The notes beneath the pieces were generated by a model. That model worked only from the letters and a program-made list of their open reading frames with translations, did no database searches and was not told where the DNA came from. Shown piece after piece: positions 58,580 to 64,000 of a stretch of DNA of 64,000 bases. Every line of letters begins with the position of its first letter. The first letter of the stretch is position 1. The position numbers and the translations under genes are program-made. The DNA comes from Halomonas litopenaei (GTDB lineage: Bacteria; Pseudomonadota; Gammaproteobacteria; Pseudomonadales; Halomonadaceae): NCBI RefSeq assembly GCF_003045775.1, contig NZ_PXNS01000004.1:1-64000 (forward strand). The letters are read 5' to 3'.

Positions 58580-59950
58580 ATGACCACGCCTCTCTACACC
58601 CAGGACAGCATCTGCGCCCTCGCCACGCCGCCGGGTCGGGGCGGCGTCGGCATCATACGCGTCTCGGGGCCTGCCTGTGGCGCGATTGCCAGCGCCATGC
58701 TGGGCCAGGTACCGGAAGCGCGCCAGGCCTTCTACGGACCGTTCAGGGGCGATAACGGGGTAATCGATGAAGGCATCGCGCTGTTTTTCGAAGGGCCACA
58801 CTCCTTCACCGGCGAAGACGTGCTGGAACTTCAGGGTCACGGCGGCCCGGTGATCATGGACATGCTGCTCGAGCGCTGTGTGGCGCTGGGGGCACGGCTG
58901 GCCCGCCCGGGTGAGTTCTCCGAGCGCGCCTTTCTCAATGACAAGCTCGACCTGGCTCAGGCCGAGGCCATCGCCGACCTGATCGACGCCAGCTCCCGTG
59001 GCGCCGCCGAAAATGCCTTGCGCTCCTTGCAGGGCGAGTTCTCCACCCGCGTGCAGTCGCTGGTCCAGGGCCTGATCGAACTGCGCATGTACGTCGAGGC
59101 GGCCATCGACTTCCCCGAGGAGGAGATCGACTTCCTCGCCGATGGCCATGTCGCGGCCAAGCTGGGCGCGCTCATGACGGAGCTCGCCGAGGTGCGTCGC
59201 AGTGCTGGCCAGGGCGCACTGATGCGCGAGGGCATGAGCGTGGTCATCGCCGGACGGCCCAATGCCGGCAAGTCGAGCCTGCTCAATGCGCTGACCGAAC
59301 AGGACACGGCCATCGTCACCGATATCGAGGGCACCACCCGGGACGTGTTGCGAGAACATATCCATCTGGACGGCATGCCACTGCACATCATCGACACCGC
59401 CGGCCTGCGCGATACCCCCGACGCAGTGGAAAAGATCGGCGTGGCCCGCGCCTGGAGCGAAATCGAGAAGGCCGACCGAGTCCTGCTGCTGGTGGACGCC
59501 ACCACCACCGAGGCCACCGACCCCATGGCCATCTGGCCGGAATTCGTCGAGCGCCTGCCGGACGCCTCACGCTTGACCCTGGTGCGCAACAAGGTGGACC
59601 AGAGCGGTGAAGTGCCGGGACTCGATTTATCCACAACACCTCCTACGCTGCGGCTCTCCGCCAGATCACGTCAGGGTGTGGATAACCTCAAGTCTCACCT
59701 CAAGGAGATCATGGGCTTTCAGTCCACCACCGAAGGCCGCTTCTCGGCTCGGCGTCGTCACCTGGACGCCCTCGACCGCGCTCGCGAGGCCCTCGACAAC
59801 GGCCATGCACAACTCGAAGGCTATGGCGCGGGCGAGCTGCTGGCTGAGGACCTGCGTGATGCCCAGCAGGCTCTGGGGGAGATCACCGGCGAGTTCAGCG
59901 CCGACGATCTACTGGGTGAGATCTTCGGCAGCTTCTGTATCGGCAAGTGA
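58580..59950 (+). CDS. mnmE: tRNA uridine-5-carboxymethylaminomethyl(34) synthesis GTPase MnmE, with two DnaA boxes inside
   Basis: A 456-residue MnmE. The N-terminal domain has [22 protein letters not shown] and [18 protein letters not shown]. The inserted GTPase domain shows [31 protein letters not shown] (G1-G2), [16 protein letters not shown] (G3) and RNKVD (G4). The C-terminal end is [10 protein letters not shown], with the conserved CIGK. It acts with MnmG, which is not encoded in the window. Two perfect DnaA boxes lie at 59627-59635 and 59677-59685; the first requires a TTA leucine codon, rare in this GC-rich DNA. Confidence 0.98.
   Translation: MTTPLYTQDSICALATPPGRGGVGIIRVSGPACGAIASAMLGQVPEARQAFYGPFRGDNGVIDEGIALFFEGPHSFTGEDVLELQGHGGPVIMDMLLERCVALGARLARPGEFSERAFLNDKLDLAQAEAIADLIDASSRGAAENALRSLQGEFSTRVQSLVQGLIELRMYVEAAIDFPEEEIDFLADGHVAAKLGALMTELAEVRRSAGQGALMREGMSVVIAGRPNAGKSSLLNALTEQDTAIVTDIEGTTRDVLREHIHLDGMPLHIIDTAGLRDTPDAVEKIGVARAWSEIEKADRVLLLVDATTTEATDPMAIWPEFVERLPDASRLTLVRNKVDQSGEVPGLDLSTTPPTLRLSARSRQGVDNLKSHLKEIMGFQSTTEGRFSARRRHLDALDRAREALDNGHAQLEGYGAGELLAEDLRDAQQALGEITGEFSADDLLGEIFGSFCIGK
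59627..59685. promoter_or_regulatory. pair of perfect, inverted DnaA boxes within mnmE
   Basis: TTATCCACA at 59627-59635 and TGTGGATAA at 59677-59685, facing each other 41 bp apart. They may titrate DnaA or help regulate initiation. Confidence 0.7.
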
Positions 59951-60211
59951 ATGCCTGAAAATGCACAAAAGCCTTTAAAGCATACGCTACACCGATAGCG
60001 AGCACTTACCCACGTTCATGCGCCAGCGATCGCCTCGCCATCCCTTCAGTGATGGCGAAGCCACGCCTGGCGCCGACATGGGGCGCCTGAGGCGTCCGCC
60101 ATCACTGGTGCCAGACATCCGCCCCCCGGCCGGCCGGATCGAGGGCTCGTCCAGGGCATCTGTCATACCCGCTACACTGTGGGCATTGCCCCCTTGCCCA
60201 CAGGAGTCCCC

Positions 60212-60784
60212 ATGAAAGCTCTTCCCCTGGTTGTCGCAATGGCGCTAGGCAGCGCCTCGCTTTCCGCCCTGGCGGACTGGCAGCTGTCCGGTGACGATTC
60301 ACGCCTGTGGTTCGGCTCGGTGAAAAACCAGAGCATAGGTGAGACCCACCACCTGGATGGTCTGTCCGGCGGTATCGACGATAACGGCAAGGTCACCATC
60401 GAGGTGGCCACCGAATCGCTGGACACGGGCATCGATATCCGTGATGAACGGATGCTCGAGCACCTGCTGGCCGCGGCCAGCTTCGCGATCTCGGCCCAGG
60501 TCGATACCTCCAGCTTCGATTCACTTGGCGTAGGCGAGACCCTGGCGACCAGTATCCCGGTCGATATCAGTCTCGGCTCGGCGTCGACCGAGCAGGAAGC
60601 CCAGGTACTGGTGGCAAGACTCGCCGACACACGCTGGCTGGTGGTATCGGATCAGCCGGTATGGCTAAGCGCAGAATCGCTGGGCTTCGAGGACGGCATC
60701 GCCGCCTTGCAGGAAATCGCCGGCCTCTCATCCATCGACCGAACCTCACCGGTGGGCTTTCGCTTGATGTTCGAGGCACCATGA
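60212..60784 (+). CDS. YceI-family periplasmic protein
   Basis: A 190-residue lipocalin-like protein of the YceI family. A signal peptide (MKALPLVVAMALGSASLSALA) is followed by DWQLSGDDSRLWFGSVKN, HHLDGLSGGIDDNGKVTIEVATESLDTGIDIRDERMLEHLL, and the usual strand pattern after that. YceI proteins bind isoprenoid-type lipids; the ligand here is unknown. The ATG at 60212 has GGAG at good spacing; an in-frame ATG 11 codons upstream is less likely. Confidence 0.88.
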   Translation: MKALPLVVAMALGSASLSALADWQLSGDDSRLWFGSVKNQSIGETHHLDGLSGGIDDNGKVTIEVATESLDTGIDIRDERMLEHLLAAASFAISAQVDTSSFDSLGVGETLATSIPVDISLGSASTEQEAQVLVARLADTRWLVVSDQPVWLSAESLGFEDGIAALQEIAGLSSIDRTSPVGFRLMFEAP

Positions 60785-60822
60785 CCCGATTGGCGTCTGG
60801 CCAGATCACCGACGACCAGGCG

Positions 60823-61698
60823 CTACTCCTCGACCCACCAGCGCTGGTCGTGGCGCGCTGCGTCACCGAGCAGCGGCAGCCAGTCAGCGATGGCGGCCTG
60901 CATGCTGTCGCTGACACCCCAGGGCGGGTTGGCCACCAGCATCCCGCTGCCGTACATGCCGTGACTCGCCCCACCCGGGGGGTGCAGGATCACCTCGCTG
61001 CGCCATAGCTTGCGCACACCGCTGGCTCGCAGCCTGTCCAACAGCTCCTGGTGGCGCCCGGCGGGCAGCAGTGGATACCACAGCAGCAGCACCGCGTGTC
61101 GGACCTTGCCGAGGGCATGAATCATGGTTTCGGCGACCTCCTGGTACTCCGACTTGCGCTCGAAACTCGGGTCGACCAGCACGCACAGCCGCGGTGTCTT
61201 TACCGGGAGCAGTGACCTGAGCCCGGCCAGGCCATCGCCATGCACGCGTCGAATATTCGCCTGCTGCCCTTCGCCTGCCAGTGACTGCCGGGCCAGGTGG
61301 CCGTGCTCACCCGGGTGCAACTCGAACAGGGTCAATCGGTCCTGATCACGCAGCCGATGACCCAGCCACCAGGGCGAGCCCGGGTAGTGGGTCAATTGCT
61401 GTGGGCGCGGCTGGACGGAGTCGATCGCCTCAAGCCAGGTCGTCAGCAGTGGATTCTGCGCGCCCGCCTTGCCCGTCTCGGTGCGGCTGTCCCACAAGCG
61501 CTTGACGCCCGTCTGGTACTCCTTGAGCCGCGCGGTTTCTTCAGCCGCCAACGGATAGCTTCCTCGCCCGGCGTGAGTATCTATAAACGTAATGGCACTA
61601 TCTTTACGTAATAGATGATCGATCGTGGCGTAAAGCCACAAGTGTTTATGAACGTCGGCGAAATTGCCGGCATGATAGGCGTGCTGATAGGAAAGCAT
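60823..61698 (-). CDS. rlmJ: 23S rRNA (adenine(2030)-N(6))-methyltransferase RlmJ
   Basis: A 291-residue methyltransferase. The N-terminus MLSYQHAYHAGNFADVHKHLWLYATIDHLL and FIDTHAGRGSYPL are diagnostic of RlmJ. The catalytic motif IV, which is normally DPPY or a close variant, reads DPSF in VLVDPSFERKSEY; the second proline is replaced by serine. The C-terminal part has LWYPLLPAGRHQELL and GMYGSGMLVANPPW, as expected. The start ATG is at 61696-61698. It lies alone, on the strand opposite to the YceI gene. Confidence 0.94.
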   Translation of the reverse strand: MLSYQHAYHAGNFADVHKHLWLYATIDHLLRKDSAITFIDTHAGRGSYPLAAEETARLKEYQTGVKRLWDSRTETGKAGAQNPLLTTWLEAIDSVQPRPQQLTHYPGSPWWLGHRLRDQDRLTLFELHPGEHGHLARQSLAGEGQQANIRRVHGDGLAGLRSLLPVKTPRLCVLVDPSFERKSEYQEVAETMIHALGKVRHAVLLLWYPLLPAGRHQELLDRLRASGVRKLWRSEVILHPPGGASHGMYGSGMLVANPPWGVSDSMQAAIADWLPLLGDAARHDQRWWVEE

Positions 61699-62019
61699 GG
61701 ATGGTCTGACCTGGTCGTGGGGCGAAAATCGTTCGCCGAGTCGATGACGTTACGATAACAGCAAGTAGGGGTCTGCGTGCAGACGTATGGACTCATGACA
61801 GACATTGGGCTTTATCCGAGTAGGTACGCTGTACCCCCACGAACCCGAGCCGTTGAATATCATTGAGCCGTCGCCAGTTATCGCTGTGACCAAGGTTGGG
61901 GCAGCAGCAGGGCTGGGAGAGACCAGGCCAGACAAGACCACGAGAGATCTAGCGAGTCCAGGAGATATCTAGAGGGTCCTGGAGAGACCGGGCAGGAATG
62001 AAGAGATAGGCAGGTATCG
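61699..62019. other. intergenic stretch between rlmJ and the OmpA-type gene
   Basis: No gene was recognised in this stretch, which continues to the terminator at 62020-62055 and the OmpA-type stop at 62163. Repeated AGAGA/CCAGG segments near 61915-61990 are of no clear meaning. Confidence 0.4.
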
Positions 62020-62055
62020 AAAAGGCCCGCGCCTCTGTCGAGAGGTGCGGGCCTT
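62020..62055 (-). terminator. rho-independent terminator of the OmpA-type lipoprotein gene
   Basis: On the minus strand a stem AAGGCCCGC.CCTCT with loop CGAC, closed by AGAGG.GCGGGCCTT, is followed by TTTT. It lies about 110 bp after the stop codon. Confidence 0.85.
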
Positions 62056-62162
62056 GCGATTGCAGTCGCTGCAACGTCGCGACTTCAGCTACGGGCTATC
62101 GACGCAAGCGAGAGAAACCCACCGAGGTGGCGGGCCTCCCTCATACAGGCAGCCGAGTCGCC

Positions 62163-62837
62163 TTACCCCTGCTGGCCGGTCGGCGTCAGGGTAATCTCGA
62201 CGCGACGGTTCTGGGCGCGACCTTCTTCGGTGTTGTTGCTGGCGATCGGTTGGTTTTCACCGTAGCCGCTCACGTACAGACGACCGGAGGCGACACCCTG
62301 CCCCTGGAGGTAGCTGCCCACCGACTGAGCACGACGCTCGGACAGACGCTGGTTGTAGCTGGCGTCGCCGGTAGAGTCGGTGTGGCCGGCGATATTGACG
62401 CGGGTTTCCGGATACTGGGTCAGCACGTTGGCCACGTCGTTGAGGGCGCTGGTGGCGCCGCCGGTCAGGTCGGCGGAGTCGAAGCCGAAGGTCACGCTAC
62501 TCGGCATGTTGAGCACGATGTTGTCACCCTGGCGCTCCACCTCGATCCCGGTACCCTGCATGCTCTGACGCAGCTGTTCTTCCTGGCGATCCATATAGAC
62601 ACCGATGCCACCGCCCACGGCGGCGCCCGCAGCGGCACCAATCAAGGCACGGTCACGTTTGCTGGTGCTGCCGTCGCCACTGATGGCGCCGGCTGCGGCA
62701 CCGACGGCGGCACCCACAGCGGCGCCAATGCCGGTGTTGTTGCGATCGGTCTGGCCAGTGTAAGGATCCGTTGTGGAGCAGCCAGCCAGAATCACGGCGG
62801 CTGCCAGCGGGGCGATCAGTCGAGTCTTGCTGCTCAT
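62163..62837 (-). CDS. OmpA-family outer-membrane lipoprotein (YiaD type)
   Basis: A 224-residue lipoprotein. The signal peptide ends in the lipobox LAGC, with Cys at about position 20. A glycine-zipper domain follows (GIGAAVGAAVGAAAGAISG and ALIGAAAGAAVGGGIGVYMD), then a C-terminal OmpA peptidoglycan-binding domain: VTFGFDSADLTGGATSALNDVA, IAGHTDSTGDASYNQRLSERRAQSV and GYGENQPIASN. It should tether the outer membrane to peptidoglycan. I chose the ATG at 62835-62837, preceded by GGAAGGAG. In-frame ATGs up to 62870 would only lengthen the signal peptide. It is downstream of hemW on the same strand. Confidence 0.94.
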   Translation of the reverse strand: MSSKTRLIAPLAAAVILAGCSTTDPYTGQTDRNNTGIGAAVGAAVGAAAGAISGDGSTSKRDRALIGAAAGAAVGGGIGVYMDRQEEQLRQSMQGTGIEVERQGDNIVLNMPSSVTFGFDSADLTGGATSALNDVANVLTQYPETRVNIAGHTDSTGDASYNQRLSERRAQSVGSYLQGQGVASGRLYVSGYGENQPIASNNTEEGRAQNRRVEITLTPTGQQG

Positions 62838-62875
62838 GGCGTCAACGTCTCCTTCCATGTGGTACATCATCCCTT

Positions 62876-64000
62876 TCAGTCTTCGCTGAACAGGGTCAAA
62901 AGGTCGTTCAAGAATAATAGACCTTGCGCAGAAGCTTGAACCCTGGCGGCGTCTTGCACAATAAGTCCCTTTTCACGCGCCTTGTCGATCTTTGGCGACA
63001 ACTCTGCCACAGAGCGTCCTGTGTGTGCACACCAGGTATCCAGCGATACCCCGTCGACCAGTCTCAGTGCGTTCATCGCGAATTCCAGCGCCACCTCGTC
63101 AGGCTTCACCCGTCGATGACCGGCCACGAAACCCCGTGGGTCCTGATGTCGCTGCAGGTAAGCCTCGGGCTGGCGAGTCTTCCAGCGACGCTCGATGTGG
63201 AAGCCCGACTCGCCCGGCTGGCTGATCTTGCCGTGGGCACCGGCGCCGATCCCCAGGTAGTCGCCGAAGCGCCAGTAGTTGAGGTTGTGACGCGCCCGAC
63301 GCCCAGGCTTCGAGTAGGCCGAGATCTCATAGCGTTGAAACCCTGCCGCCTCGAGACGCTCGTGGCCCAAGTCCTGGATATCCCACAGCACCTCTTCTTC
63401 CGGTAGCCGCGGTGGCTTGGCATGAAACTCGGTATTGGGCTCCAGCGTCAGCTGATACCAGGACAGGTGTTCCGGCGCCAGCGTGATGGCCCGCTCCAGG
63501 TCGGCAAGCGCGAGCTCCGGGGTCTGCCCCGGCAAGCCATGCATCAAGTCCAGATTGAGATTGTCGAATCCGGCTCGGCGAGCCTCATCGAAGGCGCGCT
63601 CGGCGTCCTCGCCGCCATGGATACGACCCAGCGCCGAAAGCTGTTCGTCGTGAAAACTCTGCACGCCAAGCGACAGCCGGTTGATGCCGGCACGGCGATA
63701 GTCGGCAAAGCGGCCACGCTCCAGCGTCCCCGGGTTGGCTTCCAGCGTAATTTCGATATCCGAGGCGAAAGGCACCAGCTGGCTCGCCGTATCCAGCAAT
63801 CGGCGATAGAAATCTCCAGACATCAGACTCGGGGTGCCGCCGCCGATGAAGATGCTGACCAGCTCGCGTCCGTCGGCAAGCCTGGCATCGCTGCGCAGGT
63901 CGTCGATCAAAGCCGCCAGATAGGCCTGTTCGGGGAGTTCGGCGCCGCGCCCGACACCGTGGGAATTGAAGTCACAGTAGGGACACTTGCGCACGCACCA
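62876..64000 (-). CDS. hemW: radical SAM family heme chaperone HemW, 5'-truncated by window edge
   Basis: The last 375 codons of HemW; the first few residues lie beyond 64000. The frame begins WCVRKCPYCDFNSHG, containing the CX3CX2C iron-sulfur motif. SIFIGGGTPSLMSGDFYRRLL, EITLEANPGTLERGRFADYRRAGINRLSLGVQSF and NLNLDLMHGLPGQTPELALADLE follow, all typical of HemW. The sequence SYSKPGRRARHNLNYWRFGDYLGIGAGAHGKI (from SAYSKPG on) also fits. HemW binds heme and hands it to target proteins; it is not a coproporphyrinogen oxidase. Confidence 0.95.
   Translation of the reverse strand, partial: WCVRKCPYCDFNSHGVGRGAELPEQAYLAALIDDLRSDARLADGRELVSIFIGGGTPSLMSGDFYRRLLDTASQLVPFASDIEITLEANPGTLERGRFADYRRAGINRLSLGVQSFHDEQLSALGRIHGGEDAERAFDEARRAGFDNLNLDLMHGLPGQTPELALADLERAITLAPEHLSWYQLTLEPNTEFHAKPPRLPEEEVLWDIQDLGHERLEAAGFQRYEISAYSKPGRRARHNLNYWRFGDYLGIGAGAHGKISQPGESGFHIERRWKTRQPEAYLQRHQDPRGFVAGHRRVKPDEVALEFAMNALRLVDGVSLDTWCAHTGRSVAELSPKIDKAREKGLIVQDAARVQASAQGLLFLNDLLTLFSED

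Noticed and set aside
62127..62939. Open frame of 270 codons antisense to the OmpA-type lipoprotein gene
   Set aside because: Shadow of the lipoprotein gene, whose lipobox and OmpA domain are clear.

Overview
The window is about 64 kb of high-GC gammaproteobacterial chromosome that includes the replication origin. The order dnaA-dnaN-recF-gyrB on one side, rpmH-rnpA-yidC-mnmE on the other and glyQ-glyS-gmhB nearby, together with the GC-rich codon use and the mix of genes, points to a Halomonas-like member of the Halomonadaceae. That genus call is an inference from gene order and protein similarity as I remember it; no search was run. No rRNA or tRNA gene, CRISPR array or complete transposon was seen.

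Region 1 (1-12.6 kb) is an accessory sugar-acid catabolism island. A leftward operon encodes a TRAP transporter (binding protein, small and large permease), an AraD1/GguC-type 2-keto-3-deoxy-pentonate dehydratase and an alpha-ketoglutarate semialdehyde dehydrogenase cut by the window edge. A UxaA-type aldonate/aldarate dehydratase is divergent from it. A GntR/FCD regulator with two winged-helix domains follows, then a tripartite tricarboxylate (TctCBA) transporter operon ending in an Ldh-family oxidoreductase. Two inverted repeats with the same core, TCATTG-N4-CAATGA, sit just downstream of matching -10 elements in front of the TRAP operon and the Tct operon, which suggests one regulon.

Region 2 (12.8-26.5 kb) starts with a small MITE-like repeat, then a DUF2938 membrane protein divergent from a MerR regulator across a soxbox-like operator. 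Housekeeping genes follow: rsmE, secB, a rhodanese, gpmI, an envC-like gene, a ctpA-type protease, two ubiquinone-pathway monooxygenases, a UPF0149 gene, zapA, 6S RNA (ssrS), fau, and a probable 31-residue membrane protein with its own promoter.

Region 3 (26.6-43.8 kb) holds ilvA divergent from rpiA and then a lipopolysaccharide inner-core cluster: waaA, hldE, kdkA, waaF, hldD, four other glycosyltransferases (GT9, GT4, GT9, GT2) and an OpgB-like phosphoglycerol transferase. glyQ-glyS end the region. gmhB, which also makes heptose precursor, lies at 47.3 kb.

Region 4 (43.8-64 kb) is the origin region. Ten parS or parS-like sites (TGTTTCACGTGAAACA and variants) lie between 44.05 and 52.27 kb, two of them inside recF. 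oriC with a group of DnaA boxes lies between dnaA and rpmH. An oxidoreductase/LysR pair and a second MITE copy sit among the parS sites. mnmE contains two perfect DnaA boxes. After mnmE come a YceI protein, rlmJ, an OmpA-type lipoprotein and a 5'-truncated hemW. The mnmG-rsmG-parA-parB block that often follows mnmE is not here, and yidD and pepP are missing from their usual positions.
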